The notes beneath the pieces are model-generated. The model saw only the letters and a list, made by a program, of their open reading frames with translations, had not been told where the DNA came from and made no database searches. Shown one piece after another: positions 11,915 through 26,237 of a stretch of 64,000 bases of DNA. Every line of letters begins with the position of its first letter. Positions within the stretch are counted from its first letter, which is position 1. This stretch comes from Xiphydria camelus (taxonomy: Eukaryota > Arthropoda > Insecta > Hymenoptera > Xiphydriidae). Where the stretch lies: the NCBI GenBank assembly GCA_963678675.1, contig OY783199.1, positions 19,778,909 through 19,842,908 on the forward strand, read 5' to 3'. A program made the position numbers and the translations under genes.

Positions 11915-12246
11915 CAAAGGAAATATGAAATAACGCTGATTTTGTGTATAAACAAATTTTTTTTTCCGCAAGAAATCATCGATATCTCGGTGTTCCGTTG
12001 AGATTTCCTCAATAAATATATCATTTTCGTAATCAGCGCGAAAAAATACATAAGATAGGATGGTCGAGAATTCGATTCCAGAGATTTCGAATTTGCGAAA
12101 AATCGCATTTTCTGTAAGGTCCCGACCTTACAGAAATTGTCAATTTTTTCGAAAAATGAAAATCTTCGGAATTGGAATCTCGACCACCCTATCCGATGTA
12201 TTTTTTTACGCTGATTCCGAAAAGCACGGTTATTTGGTCGAAATCT
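11915..12246 (+). repeat. 332-bp monomer with gaatttgcg (second copy)
   Basis: This carries the same 1-bp loss as 11250-11581 in a C-type copy. Its duplicate partner at 27548 instead has ggtttttgcg and full length, so this position was altered in one copy after the 15.6-kb duplication. Confidence 0.9.
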
Positions 12247-12579
12247 CAAAGGAAATATGAAATAACGCTGATTTTGTGTATAAAGAAATTTTTTTTTCCG
12301 CAAGAAATCATCGATATCTCGGTGTTCCGTTGAGATTTCCTCAATAAATCTATAATTTTCGTAATCAGCGCGAAAAAATACATAAGATAGGATGGTCGAG
12401 AATTCGATTCCAGAGATTTCGATTTTTGCGAAAAATCGCATTTTCTGTAAGGTCCCGACCTTACAGAAATTGTCAATTTTTTCGAAAAATGAAAATCTTC
12501 GGAATTGGAATCTCGACCACCCTATCCGATGTATTTTTTTACGCTGATTCCGAAAAGCACGGTTATTTGGTCGAAAACT

Positions 12580-12891
12580 CAAAGGAAATATGAAATAACG
12601 CTGATTTTGTGTATAAACAAATTTTTTTTCCCGCAAGAAATCATCGATATCTCGGTGTTCCGTTGAGATTTCCTCAATAAATATATCATTTTCGTAATCA
12701 GCGCGAAAAAATACATAAGATAGGATGGTCGAGAATTCGATTCCAGAGATTTCGATTTTTGCGAAAAATCTAAGGGGTATGCCTTAGATTTTTTGCAAAA
12801 ATCGAAATCTCTGGAATCAAATTCTGGATCACCCTATCCGATGTATTTTTTTACGCTGATTCCGAAAAGCACGGTTATTTGGTCGAAATCT
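12580..12891 (+). repeat. Palindromic 312-bp monomer, type 1 (copy 5)
   Basis: The left arm is 12739-12775, spacer 12776-12781, right arm 12782-12818, with the ccgatg exit. The T-tract reads T8 followed by ccc (C at 12630) where the duplicate at 28214 has T9. It closes domain 1; beyond it the array is homogenised. Confidence 0.93.
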
Positions 12892-15800
12892 CAAAGGAAA
12901 TATGAAATAACGCTGATTTTGTGTATAAAGAAATTTTTTTTTCCGCAAGAAATCATCGATATCTCGGTGTTCCGTTGAGATTTCCTCAATAAATATATCA
13001 TTTTCGTAATCAGCGCGAAAAAATACATAAGATAGGATGGTCGAGAATTCGATTCCAGAGATTTCGATTTTTGCGAAAAATCGCATTTTCTGTAAGGTCC
13101 CGACCTTACAGAAATTGTCAATTTTTTCGAAAAATTAAAATCTTCGGAATTGGAATCTCGACCACCCTATCCGATGTATTTTTTTACGCTGATTCCGAAA
13201 AGCACGGTTATTTGGTCGAAATCTCAAAGGAAATATGAAATAACGCTGATTTTGTGTATAAAGAAATTTTTTTTTTCCGCAAGAAATCATCGATATCTCG
13301 GTGTTCCGTTGGGATTTCCTCAATAAATATATCATTTTCGTAATCAGCGCGAAAAAATACATAAGATAGGATGGTCGAGAATTCGATTCCAGAGATTTCA
13401 ATTTTTGCGAAAAATCGCATTTTCTGTAAGGTCCCGACCTTACAGAAATTGTCAATTTTTTCGAAAAATTAAAATCTTCGGAATTGGAATCTCGACCACC
13501 CTATCCGATGTATTTTTTTACGCTGATTCCGAAAAGCACGGTTATTTGGTCGAAATCTCAAAGGAAATATGAAATAACGCTGATTTTGTGTATAAAGAAA
13601 TTTTTTTTTTCCGCAAGAAATCATCGATATCTCGGTGTTCCGTTGGGATTTCCTCAATAAATATATCATTTTCGTAATCAGCGCGAAAAAATACATAAGA
13701 TAGGATGGTCGAGAATTCGATTCCAGAGATTTCGATTTTTGCGAAAAATCGCATTTTCTGTAAGGTCCCGACCTTACAGAAATTGTCAATTTTTTCGAAA
13801 AATTAAAATCTTCGGAATTGGAATCTCGACCACCCTATCCGATGTATTTTTTTACGCTGATTCCGAAAAGCACGGTTATTTGGTCGAAATCTCAAAGGAA
13901 ATATGAAATAACGCTGATTTTGTGTATAAAGAAATTTTTTTTTCCGCAAGAAATCATCGATATCTCGGTGTTCCGTTGAGATTTCCTCAATAAATATATC
14001 ATTTTCGTAATCAGCGCGAAAAAATACATAAGATAGGATGGTCGAGAATTCGATTCCAGAGATTTCGATTTTTGCGAAAAATCGCATTTTCTGTAAGGTC
14101 CCGACCTTACAGAAATTGTCAATTTTTTCGAAAAATTAAAATCTTCGGAATTGGAATCTCGACCACCCTATCCGATGTATTTTTTTACGCTGATTCCGAA
14201 AAGCACGGTTATTTGGTCGAAATCTCAAAGGAAATATGAAATAACGCTGATTTTGTGTATAAAGAAATTTTTTTTTTCCGCAAGAAATCATCGATATCTC
14301 GGTGTTCCGTTGAGATTTCCTCAATAAATATATCATTTTCGTAATCAGCGCGAAAAAATACATAAGATAGGATGGTCGAGAATTCGATTCCAGAGATTTC
14401 GATTTTTGCGAAAAATCGCATTTTCTGTAAGGTCCCGACCTTACAGAAATTGTCAATTTTTTCGAAAAATTAAAATCTTCGGAATTGGAATCTCGACCAC
14501 CCTATCCGATGTATTTTTTTACGCTGATTCCGAAAAGCACGGTTATTTGGTCGAAATCTCAAAGGAAATATGAAATAACGCTGATTTTGTGTATAAAGAA
14601 ATTTTTTTTTCCGCAAGAAATCATCGATATCTCGGTGTTCCGTTGAGATTTCCTCAATAAATATATCATTTTCGTAATCAGCGCGAAAAAATACATAAGA
14701 TAGGATGGTCGAGAATTCGATTCCAGAGATTTCGATTGTTGCGAAAAATCGCATTTTCTGTAAGGTCCCGACCTTACAGAAATTGTCAATTTTTTCGAAA
14801 AATTAAAATCTTCGGAATTGGAATCTCGACCACCCTATCCGATGTATTTTTTTACGCTGATTCCGAAAAGCACGGTTATTTGGTCGAAATCTCAAAGGAA
14901 ATATGAAATAACGCTGATTTTGTGTATAAAGAAATTTTTTTTTTCCGCAAGAAATCATCGATATCTCGGTGTTCCGTTGGGATTTCCTCAATAAATATAT
15001 CATTTTCGTAATCAGCGCGAAAAAATACATAAGATAGGATGGTCGAGAATTCGATTCCAGAGATTTCGATTTTTGCGAAAAATCGCATTTTCTGTAAGGT
15101 CCCGACCTTACAGAAATTGTCAATTTTTTCGAAAAATTAAAATCTTCGGAATTGGAATCTCGACCACCCTATCCGATGTATTTTTTTACGCTGATTCCGA
15201 AAAGCACGGTTATTTGGTCGAAATCTCAAAGGAAATATGAAATAACGCTGATTTTGTGTATAAAGAAATTTTTTTTTTCCGCAAGAAATCATCGATATCT
15301 CGGTGTTCCGTTGAGATTTCCTCAATAAATATATCATTTTCGTAATCAGCGCGAAAAAATACATAAGATAGGATGGTCGAGAATTCGATTCCAGAGATTT
15401 CGATTTTTGCGAAAAATCGCATTTTCTGTAAGGTCCCGACCTTACAGAAATTGTCAATTTTTTCGAAAAATTAAAATCTTCGGAATTGGAATCTCGACCA
15501 CCCTATCCGATGTATTTTTTTACGCTGATTCCGAAAAGCACGGTTATTTGGTCGAAATCTCAAAGGAAATATGAAATAACGCTGATTTTGTGTATAAAGA
15601 AATTTTTTTTTCCGCAAGAAATCATCGATATCTCGGTGTTCCGTTGAGATTTCCTCAATAAATATATCATTTTCGTAATCAGCGCGAAAAAATACATAAG
15701 ATAGGATGGTCGAGAATTCGATTCCAGAGATTTCGATTTTTGCGAAAAATCGCATTTTCTGTAAGGTCCCGACCTTACAGAAATTGTCAATTTTTTCGAA

Positions 15801-17562
15801 AAATTAAAATCTTCGGAATTGGAATCTCGACCACCCTATCCGATGTATTTTTTTACGCTGATTCCGAAAAGCACGGTTATTTGGTCGAAATCTCAAAGGA
15901 AATATGAAATAACGCTGATTTTGTGTATAAAGAAATTTTTTTTTTCCGCAAGAAATCATCGATATCTCGGTGTTCCGTTGAGATTTCCTCAATAAATATA
16001 TCATTTTCGTAATCAGCGCGAAAAAATACATAAGATAGGATGGTCGAGAATTCGATTCCAGAGATTTCGATTTTTGCGAAAAATCGCATTTTCTGTAAGG
16101 TCCCGACCTTACAGAAATTGTCAATTTTTTCGAAAAATTAAAATCTTCGGAATTGGAATCTCGACCACCCTATCCGATGTATTTTTTTACGCTGATTCCG
16201 AAAAGCACGGTTATTTGGTCGAAATCTCAAAGGAAATATGAAATAACGCTGATTTTGTGTATAAAGAAATTTTTTTTTTCCGCAAGAAATCATCGATATC
16301 TCGGTGTTCCGTTGGGATTTCCTCAATAAATATATCATTTTCGTAATCAGCGCGAAAAAATACATAAGATAGGATGGTCGAGAATTCGATTCCAGAGATT
16401 TCGATTTTTGCGAAAAATCGCATTTTCTGTAAGGTCCCGACCTTACAGAAATTGTCAATTTTTTCGAAAAATTAAAATCTTCGGAATTGGAATCTCGACC
16501 ACCCTATCCGATGTATTTTTTTACGCTGATTCCGAAAAGCACGGTTATTTGGTCGAAATCTCAAAGGAAATATGAAATAACGCTGATTTTGTGTATAAAG
16601 AAATTTTTTTTTTCCGCAAGAAATCATCGATATCTCGGTGTTCCGTTGAGATTTCCTCAATAAATATATCATTTTCGTAATCAGCGCGAAAAAATACATA
16701 AGATAGGATGGTCGAGAATTCGATTCCAGAGATTTCGATTTTTGCGAAAAATCGCATTTTCTGTAAGGTCCCGACCTTACAGAAATTGTCAATTTTTTCG
16801 AAAAATTAAAATCTTCGGAATTGGAATCTCGACCACCCTATCCGATGTATTTTTTTACGCTGATTCCGAAAAGCACGGTTATTTGGTCGAAATCTCAAAG
16901 GAAATATGAAATAACGCTGATTTTGTGTATAAAGAAATTTTTTTTTCCGCAAGAAATCATCGATATCTCGGTGTTCCGTTGAGATTTCCTCAATAAATAT
17001 ATCATTTTCGTAATCAGCGCGAAAAAATACATAAGATAGGATGGTCGAGAATTCGATTCCAGAGATTTCGATTTTTGCGAAAAATCGCATTTTCTGTAAG
17101 GTCCCGACCTTACAGAAATTGTCAATTTTTTCGAAAAATTAAAATCTTCGGAATTGGAATCTCGACCACCCTATCCGATGTATTTTTTTACGCTGATTCC
17201 GAAAAGCACGGTTATTTGGTCGAAATCTCAAAGGAAATATGAAATAACGCTGATTTTGTGTATAAAGAAATTTTTTTTTTCCGCAAGAAATCATCGATAT
17301 CTCGGTGTTCCGTTGAGATTTCCTCAATAAATATATCATTTTCGTAATCAGCGCGAAAAAATACATAAGATAGGATGGTCGAGAATTCGATTCCAGAGAT
17401 TTCGATTTTTGCGAAAAATCGCATTTTCTGTAAGGTCGGGACCTTACAGAAATTGTCAATTTTTTCGAAAAATTAAAATCTTCGGAATTGGAATCTCGAC
17501 CACCCTATCCGATGTATTTTTTTACGCTGATTCCGAAAAGCACGGTTATTTGGTCGAAATCT

Positions 17563-18563
17563 CAAAGGAAATATGAAATAACGCTGATTTTGTGTATAAA
17601 GAAATTTTTTTTTTCCGCAAGAAATCATCGATATCTCGGTGTTCCGTTGAGATTTCCTCAATAAATATATCATTTTCGTAATCAGCGCGAAAAAATACAT
17701 AAGATAGGATGGTCGAGAATTCGATTCCAGAGATTTCGATTTTTGCGAAAAATCGCATTTTCTGTAAGGTCGGGACCTTACAGAAATTGTCAATTTTTTC
17801 GAAAAATTAAAATCTTCGGAATTGGAATCTCGACCACCCTATCCGATGTATTTTTTTACGCTGATTCCGAAAAGCACGGTTATTTGGTCGAAATCTCAAA
17901 GGAAATATGAAATAACGCTGATTTTGTGTATAAAGAAATTTTTTTTTCCGCAAGAAATCATCGATATCTCGGTGTTCCGTTGAGATTTCCTCAATAAATA
18001 TATCATTTTCGTAATCAGCGCGAAAAAATACATAAGATAGGATGGTCGAGAATTCGATTCCAGAGATTTCGATTTTTGCGAAAAATCGCATTTTCTGTAA
18101 GGTCCCGACCTTACAGAAATTGTCAATTTTTTCGAAAAATGAAAATCTTCGGAATTGGAATCTCGACCACCCTATCCGATGTATTTTTTTACGCTGATTC
18201 CGAAAAGCACGGTTATTTGGTCGAAATCTCAAAGGAAATATGAAATAACGCTGATTTTGTGTATAAAGAAATTTTTTTTTTCCGCAAGAAATCATCGATA
18301 TCTCGGTGTTCCGTTGAGATTTCCTCAATAAATATATCATTTTCGTAATCAGCGCGAAAAAATACATAAGATAGGATGGTCGAGAATTCGATTCCAGAGA
18401 TTTCGATTTTTGCGAAAAATCGCATTTTCTGTAAGGTCCCGACCTTACAGAAATTGTCAATTTTTTCGAAAAATTAAAATCTTCGGAATTGGAATCTCGA
18501 CCACCCTATCCGATGTATTTTTTTACGCTGATTCCGAAAAGCACGGTTATTTGGTCGAAATCT
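17563..18563 (+). repeat. Three-monomer higher-order unit (1001 bp), copy a
   Basis: T10-GG (17772), T9 ending tgaaaatc, T10. It is followed by five-monomer copy a and then by another three-monomer unit at 20231, giving an eight-monomer period of 2668 bp (17563 to 20231). Confidence 0.8.
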
Positions 18564-20230
18564 CAAAGGAAATATGAAATAACGCTGATTTTGTGTATAA
18601 AGAAATTTTTTTTTTCCGCAAGAAATCATCGATATCTCGGTGTTCCGTTGAGATTTCCTCAATAAATATATCATTTTCGTAATCAGCGCGAAAAAATACA
18701 TAAGATAGGATGGTCGAGAATTCGATTCCAGAGATTTCGATTTTTGCGAAAAATCGCATTTTCTGTAAGGTCGGGACCTTACAGAAATTGTCAATTTTTT
18801 CGAAAAATTAAAATCTTCGGAATTGGAATCTCGACCACCCTATCCGATGTATTTTTTTACGCTGATTCCGAAAAGCACGGTTATTTGGTCGAAATCTCAA
18901 AGGAAATATGAAATAACGCTGATTTTGTGTATAAAGAAATTTTTTTTTCCGCAAGAAATCATCGATATCTCGGTGTTCCGTTGAGATTTCCTCAATAAAT
19001 ATATCATTTTCGTAATCAGCGCGAAAAAATACATAAGATAGGATGGTCGAGAATTCGATTCCAGAGATTTCGATTTTTGCGAAAAATCGCATTTTCTGTA
19101 AGGTCCCGACCTTACAGAAATTGTCAATTTTTTCGAAAAATTAAAATCTTCGGAATTGGAATCTCGACCACCCTATCCGATGTATTTTTTTACGCTGATT
19201 CCGAAAAGCACGGTTATTTGGTCGAAATCTCAAAGGAAATATGAAATAACGCTGATTTTGTGTATAAAGAAATTTTTTTTTCCGCAAGAAATCATCGATA
19301 TCTCGGTGTTCCGTTGAGATTTCCTCAATAAATATATCATTTTCGTAATCAGCGCGAAAAAATACATAAGATAGGATGGTCGAGAATTCGATTCCAGAGA
19401 TTTCGATTTTTGCGAAAAATCGCATTTTCTGTAAGGTCCCGACCTTACAGAAATTGTCAATTTTTTCGAAAAATGAAAATCTTCGGAATTGGAATCTCGA
19501 CCACCCTATCCGATGTATTTTTTTACGCTGATTCCGAAAAGCACGGTTATTTGGTCGAAATCTCAAAGGAAATATGAAATAACGCTGATTTTGTGTATAA
19601 AGAAATTTTTTTTTCCGCAAGAAATCATCGATATCTCGGTGTTCCGTTGAGATTTCCTCAATAAATATATCATTTTCGTAATCAGCGCGAAAAAATACAT
19701 AAGATAGGATGGTCGAGAATTCGATTCCAGAGATTTCGATTTTTGCGAAAAATCGCATTTTCTGTAAGGTCCCGACCTTACAGAAATTGTCAATTTTTTC
19801 GAAAAATTAAAATCTTCGGAATTGGAATCTCGACCATCCTATCCGATGTATTTTTTTACGTTGATTCCGAAAAGCACGGTTATTTGGTCGAAATCTCAAA
19901 GGAAATATGAAATAACGCTGATTTTGTGTATAAAGAAATTTTTTTTTTCCGCAAGAAATCATCGATATCTCGGTGTTCCGTTGAGATTTCCTCAATAAAT
20001 ATATCATTTTCGTAATCAGCGCGAAAAAATACATAAGATAGGATGGTCGAGAATTCGATTCCAGAGATTTCGATTTTTGCGAAAAATCGCATTTTCTGTA
20101 AGGTCCCGACCTTACAGAAATTGTCAATTTTTTCGAAAAATTAAAATCTTCGGAATTGGAATCTCGACCACCCTATCCGATGTATTTTTTTACGCTGATT
20201 CCGAAAAGCACGGTTATTTGGTCGAAATCT
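18564..20230 (+). repeat. Five-monomer higher-order unit (1667 bp), copy a
   Basis: Monomer order is T10-GG, T9, T9 ending tgaaaatc, T9 ending ttaaaatc with the linked ccaTcc/acgTtg pair (19837, 19861), T10. The next GG monomer starts at 20231. The same order and length recur at 35867 and 37534. Confidence 0.83.
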
Positions 20231-21231
20231 CAAAGGAAATATGAAATAACGCTGATTTTGTGTATAAAGAAATTTTTTTTTTCCGCAAGAAATCATCGAT
20301 ATCTCGGTGTTCCGTTGAGATTTCCTCAATAAATATATCATTTTCGTAATCAGCGCGAAAAAATACATAAGATAGGATGGTCGAGAATTCGATTCCAGAG
20401 ATTTCGATTTTTGCGAAAAATCGCATTTTCTGTAAGGTCGGGACCTTACAGAAATTGTCAATTTTTTCGAAAAATTAAAATCTTCGGAATTGGAATCTCG
20501 ACCACCCTATCCGATGTATTTTTTTACGCTGATTCCGAAAAGCACGGTTATTTGGTCGAAATCTCAAAGGAAATATGAAATAACGCTGATTTTGTGTATA
20601 AAGAAATTTTTTTTTCCGCAAGAAATCATCGATATCTCGGTGTTCCGTTGAGATTTCCTCAATAAATATATCATTTTCGTAATCAGCGCGAAAAAATACA
20701 TAAGATAGGATGGTCGAGAATTCGATTCCAGAGATTTCGATTTTTGCGAAAAATCGCATTTTCTGTAAGGTCCCGACCTTACAGAAATTGTCAATTTTTT
20801 CGAAAAATGAAAATCTTCGGAATTGGAATCTCGACCACCCTATCCGATGTATTTTTTTACGCTGATTCCGAAAAGCACGGTTATTTGGTCGAAATCTCAA
20901 AGGAAATATGAAATAACGCTGATTTTGTGTATAAAGAAATTTTTTTTTTCCGCAAGAAATCATCGATATCTCGGTGTTCCGTTGAGATTTCCTCAATAAA
21001 TATATCATTTTCGTAATCAGCGCGAAAAAATACATAAGATAGGATGGTCGAGAATTCGATTCCAGAGATTTCGATTTTTGCGAAAAATCGCATTTTCTGT
21101 AAGGTCCCGACCTTACAGAAATTGTCAATTTTTTCGAAAAATTAAAATCTTCGGAATTGGAATCTCGACCACCCTATCCGATGTATTTTTTTACGCTGAT
21201 TCCGAAAAGCACGGTTATTTGGTCGAAATCT
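20231..21231 (+). repeat. Three-monomer higher-order unit (1001 bp), copy b
   Basis: T10-GG (20440), T9 ending tgaaaatc, T10, followed by a GG monomer at 21232. It has the same composition as 17563-18563. Confidence 0.8.
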
Positions 21232-22286
21232 CAAAGGAAATATGAAATAACGCTGATTTTGTGTATAAAGAAATTTTTTTTTTCCGCAAGAAATCATCGA
21301 TATCTCGGTGTTCCGTTGAGATTTCCTCAATAAATATATCATTTTCGTAATCAGCGCGAAAAAATACATAAGATAGGATGGTCGAGAATTCGATTCCAGA
21401 GATTTCGATTTTTGCGAAAAATCGCATTTTCTGTAAGGTCGGGACCTTACAGAAATTGTCAATTTTTTCGAAAAATTAAAATCTTCGGAATTGGAATCTC
21501 GACCACCCTATCCGATGTATTTTTTTACGCTGATTCCGAAAAGCACGGTTATTTGGTCGAAATCTCAAAGGAAATATGAAATAACGCTGATTTTGTGTAT
21601 AAAGAAATTTTTTTTTTCAGCAAGAAATCATCGATATCTCGGTGTTCCGTTGAGATTTCCTCAATAAATATATCATTTTCGTAATCAGCGCGAAAAAATA
21701 CATAAGATAGGATGGTCGAGAATTCGATTCCAGAGATTTCGATTTTTGCGAAAAATCGCATTTTCTGTAAGGTCCCGACCTTACAGAAATTGTCAATTTT
21801 TTCGAAAAATTAAAATCTTCGGAATTGGAATCTCGACCACCCTATCCGATGTATTTTTTTACGCTGATTCCGAAAAGCACGGTTATTTGGTCGAAATCTC
21901 AAAGGAAATATGAAATAACGCTGATTTTGTGTATAAAGAAATTTTTTTTTTCCGCAAGAAATCATCGATATCTCGGTGTTCCGTTGAGATTTCCTCAATA
22001 AATATATCATTTTCGTAATCAGCGCGAAAAAATACATAAGATAGGATGGTCGAGAATTCGATTCCAGAGATTTCGATTTTTGCGAAAAATCGCATTTTCT
22101 GTAAGGTCCCGACCTTACAGAAATTGTCAATTTTTTCGAAAAATGAAAATCTTCGGAATTGGAATCTCGACCACCCTATCCGATGTATTTTTTTACGCTG
22201 ATTCCGAAAAGCACGGTTATTTGGTCGAAATCTCAAAGGAAATATGAAATAACGCTGATTTTGTGTATAAAGAAATTTTTTTTTTC

Positions 22287-25200
22287 CCCAAGAAATCATC
22301 GATATCTCGGTGTTCCGTTGAGATTTCCTCAATAAATATATCATTTTCGTAATCAGCGCGAAAAAATACATAAGATAGGATGGTCGAGAATTCGATTCCA
22401 GAGATTTCGATTTTTGCGAAAAATCGCATTTTCTGTAAGGTCCCGACCTTACAGAAATTGTCAATTTTTTCGAAAAATTAAAATCTTCGGAATTGGAATC
22501 TCGACCACCCTATCCGATGTATTTTTTTACGCTGATTCCGAAAAGCACGGTTATTTGGTCGAAATCTCAAAGGAAATATGAAATAACGCTGATTTTGTGT
22601 ATAAAGAAATTTTTTTTTCCGCAAGAAATCATCGATATCTCGGTGTTCCGTTGAGATTTCCTCAATAAATATATCATTTTCGTAATCAGCGCGAAAAAAT
22701 ACATAAGATAGGATGGTCGAGAATTCGATTCCAGAGATTTCGATTTTTGCGAAAAATCGCATTTTCTGTAAGGTCGGGACCTTACAGAAATTGTCAATTT
22801 TTTCGAAAAATGAAAATCTTCGGAATTGGAATCTCGACCACCCTATCCGATGTATTTTTTTACGCTGATTCCGAAAAGCACGGTTATTTGGTCGAAATCT
22901 CAAAGGAAATATGAAATAACGCTGATTTTGTGTATAAAGAAATTTTTTTTTTCCGCAAGAAATCATCGATATCTCGGTGTTCCGTTGAGATTTCCTCAAT
23001 AAATATATCATTTTCGTAATCAGCGCGAAAAAATACATAAGATAGGATGGTCGAGAATTCGATTCCAGAGATTTCGATTTTTGCGAAAAATCGCATTTTC
23101 TGTAAGGTCCCGACCTTACAGAAATTGTCAATTTTTTCGAAAAATTAAAATCTTCGGAATTGGAATCTCGACCACCCTATCCGATGTATTTTTTTACGCT
23201 GATTCCGAAAAGCACGGTTATTTGGTCGAAATCTCAAAGGAAATATGAAATAACGCTGATTTTGTGTATAAAGAAATTTTTTTTTCCGCAAGAAATCATC
23301 GATATCTCGGTGTTCCGTTGAGATTTCCTCAATAAATATATCATTTTCGTAATCAGCGCGAAAAAATACATAAGATAGGATGGTCGAGAATTCGATTCCA
23401 GAGATTTCGATTTTTGCGAAAAATCGCATTTTCTGTAAGGTCGGGACCTTACAGAAATTGTCAATTTTTTCGAAAAATTAAAATCTTCGGAATTGGAATC
23501 TCGACCACCCTATCCGATGTATTTTTTTACGCTGATTCCGAAAAGCACGGTTATTTGGTCGAAATCTCAAAGGAAATATGAAATAACGCTGATTTTGTGT
23601 ATAAAGAAATTTTTTTTTCCGCAAGAAATCATCGATATCTCGGTGTTCCGTTGAGATTTCCTCAATAAATATATCATTTTCGTAATCAGCGCGAAAAAAT
23701 ACATAAGATAGGATGGTCGAGAATTCGATTCCAGAGATTTCGATTTTTGCGAAAAATCGCATTTTCTGTAAGGTCCCGACCTTACAGAAATTGTCAATTT
23801 TTTCGAAAAATTAAAATCTTCGGAATTGGAATCTCGACCACCCTATCCGATGTATTTTTTTACGCTGATTCCGAAAAGCACGGTTATTTGGTCGAAATCT
23901 CAAAGGAAATATGAAATAACGCTGATTTTGTGTATAAAGAAATTTTTTTTTTCCGCAAGAAATCATCGATATCTCGGTGTTCCGTTGAGATTTCCTCAAT
24001 AAATATATCATTTTCGTAATCAGCGCGAAAAAATACATAAGATAGGATGGTCGAGAATTCGATTCCAGAGATTTCGATTTTTGCGAAAAATCGCATTTTC
24101 TGTAAGGTCGGGACCTTACAGAAATTGTCAATTTTTTCGAAAAATTAAAATCTTCGGAATTGGAATCTCGACCACCCTATCCGATGTATTTTTTTACGCT
24201 GATTCCGAAAAGCACGGTTATTTGGTCGAAATCTCAAAGGAAATATGAAATAACGCTGATTTTGTGTATAAAGAAATTTTTTTTTTCCGCAAGAAATCAT
24301 CGATATCTCGGTGTTCCGTTGAGATTTCCTCAATAAATATATCATTTTCGTAATCAGCGCGAAAAAATACATAAGATAGGATGGTCGAGAATTCGATTCC
24401 AGAGATTTCGATTTTTGCGAAAAATCGCATTTTCTGTAAGGTCCCGACCTTACAGAAATTGTCAATTTTTTCGAAAAATTAAAATCTTCGGAATTGGAAT
24501 CTCGACCACCCTATCCGATGTATTTTTTTACGCTGATTCCGAAAAGCACGGTTATTTGGTCGAAATCTCAAAGGAAATATGAAATAACGCTGATTTTGTG
24601 TATAAAGAAATTTTTTTTTTTCCGCAAGAAATCATCGATATCTCGGTGTTCCGTTGAGATTTCCTCAATAAATATATCATTTTCGTAATCAGCGCGAAAA
24701 AATACATAAGATAGGATGGTCGAGAATTCGATTCCAGAGATTTCGATTTTTGCGAAAAATCGCATTTTCTGTAAGGTCCCGACCTTACAGAAATTGTCAA
24801 TTTTTTCGAAAAATGAAAATCTTCGGAATTGGAATCTCGACCACCCTATCCGATGTATTTTTTTACGCTGATTCCGAAAAGCACGGTTATTTGGTCGAAA
24901 TCTCAAAGGAAATATGAAATAACGCTGATTTTGTGTATAAAGAAATTTTTTTTTTCCGCAAGAAATCATCGATATCTCGGTGTTCCGTTGAGATTTCCTC
25001 AATAAATATATCATTTTCGTAATCAGCGCGAAAAAATACATAAGATAGGATGGTCGAGAATTCGATTCCAGAGATTTCGATTTTTGCGAAAAATCGCATT
25101 TTCTGTAAGGTCCCGACCTTACAGAAATTGTCAATTTTTTCGAAAAATTAAAATCTTCGGAATTGGAATCTCGACCACCCTATCCGATGTATTTTTTTAC

Positions 25201-25289
25201 GCTGATTCCGAAAAGCACGGTTATTTGGTCGAAATCTCAAAGGAAATATGAAATAACGCTGATTTTGTGTATAAAGAAATTTTTTTTTC
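22287..25289 (+). repeat. Segmental duplication 3, left copy (about 3.0 kb)
   Basis: It matches 46930-49932 at an offset of 24643 bp: T9-GG-tga (22568), T9-GG-tta (23235), T9, T10-GG (23901), T10, T11 (24569), T10. The left limit is the ccccaag singleton at 22286; the right limit is T9 against T10 near 25289. Confidence 0.83.
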
Positions 25290-26237
25290 CGCAAGAAATC
25301 ATCGATATCTCGGTGTTCCGTTGAGATTTCCTCAATAAATATATCATTTTCGTAATCAGCGCGAAAAAATACATAAGATAGGATGGTCGAGAATTCGATT
25401 CCAGAGATTTCGATTTTTGCGAAAAATCGCATTTTCTGTAAGGTCCCGACCTTACAGAAATTGTCAATTTTTTCGAAAAATTAAAATCTTCGGAATTGGA
25501 ATCTCGACCACCCTATCCGATGTATTTTTTTACGCTGATTCCGAAAAGCACGGTTATTTGGTCGAAATCTCAAAGGAAATATGAAATAACGCTGATTTTG
25601 TGTATAAAAAAATTTTTTTTTTCCGCAAGAAATCATCGATATCTCGGTGTTCCGTTGAGATTTCCTCAATAAATATATCATTTTCGTAATCAGCGCGAAA
25701 AAATACATAAGATAGGATGGTCGAGAATTCGATTCCAGAGATTTCGATTTTTGCGAAAAATCGCATTTTCTGTAAGGTCCCGACCTTACAGAAATTGTCA
25801 ATTTTTTCGAAAAATTAAAATCTTCGGAATTGGAATCTCGACCACCCTATCCGATGTATTTTTTTACGCTGATTCCGAAAAGCACGGTTATTTGGTCGAA
25901 ATCTCAAAGGAAATATGAAATAACGCTGATTTTGTGTATAAAGAAATTTTTTTTTCCGCAAGAAATCATCGATATCTCGGTGTTCCGTTGAGATTTCCTC
26001 AATAAATCTATAATTTTCGTAATCAGCGCGAAAAAATACATAAGATAGGATGGTCGAGAATTCGATTCCAGAGATTTCGATTTTTGCGAAAAATCGCATT
26101 TTCTGTAAGGTCCCGACCTTACAGAAATTGTCAATTTTTTCGAAAAATGAAAATCTTCGGAATTGGAATCTCGACCACCCTATCCGATGTATTTTTTTAC
26201 GCTGATTCCGAAAAGCACGGTTATTTGGTCGAAAACT

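Larger units (their letters stand above)
1..12891 (+). repeat. Array domain 1: mixed monomer subfamilies
   Basis: This stretch holds most of the diverged monomers: 'C' copies (ataaaCaaa; starts 334, 3314, 3647, 4625, 4958, 7292, 9294, 9939, 10605, 10917, 11250, 11915, 12580), 'ctat' copies (aaatctataatt for aaatatatcatt; starts 1, 4292, 6625, 7625, 8961, 10272, 11582, 12247) and five palindromic 312-bp copies. Common-form monomers fill the rest (646-2980, 5291-6624). Most subfamily copies end with aaaaatgaaaatc, while common-form copies usually have aaaaattaaaatc. No GG-spacer copies occur here. Confidence 0.88.
10184..17437 (+). repeat. Segmental duplication 1, left copy (about 7.25 kb)
   Basis: Monomer by monomer, this segment matches 25817-33071 at an offset of 15633-15634 bp: the ctat/palindrome/C order, the caattttt singleton (near 13400 and 29034), the gattGttgcg monomer (14560 and 30194) and the gttGgga copies. 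The differences I noticed are gaatttg versus ggttttt (11915/27548) and C versus T at 12630/28264. The match ends where the GG spacer at 17438 faces CC at 33072. Confidence 0.88.
12892..25904 (+). repeat. Array domain 2: homogenised T9/T10 monomers, GG variants from 17.4 kb
   Basis: No C, ctat or palindromic monomers occur here. The first part (12892-17437) carries gttGgga variants (starts 13225, 13559, 14893, 16228). From 17438 on the GG-spacer variant appears eight times in 3-, 5-, 4- and 2-monomer spacings. One-off variants are cagcaag for cgcaag near 21618 and ccccaag for ccgcaag near 22286. Confidence 0.87.
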
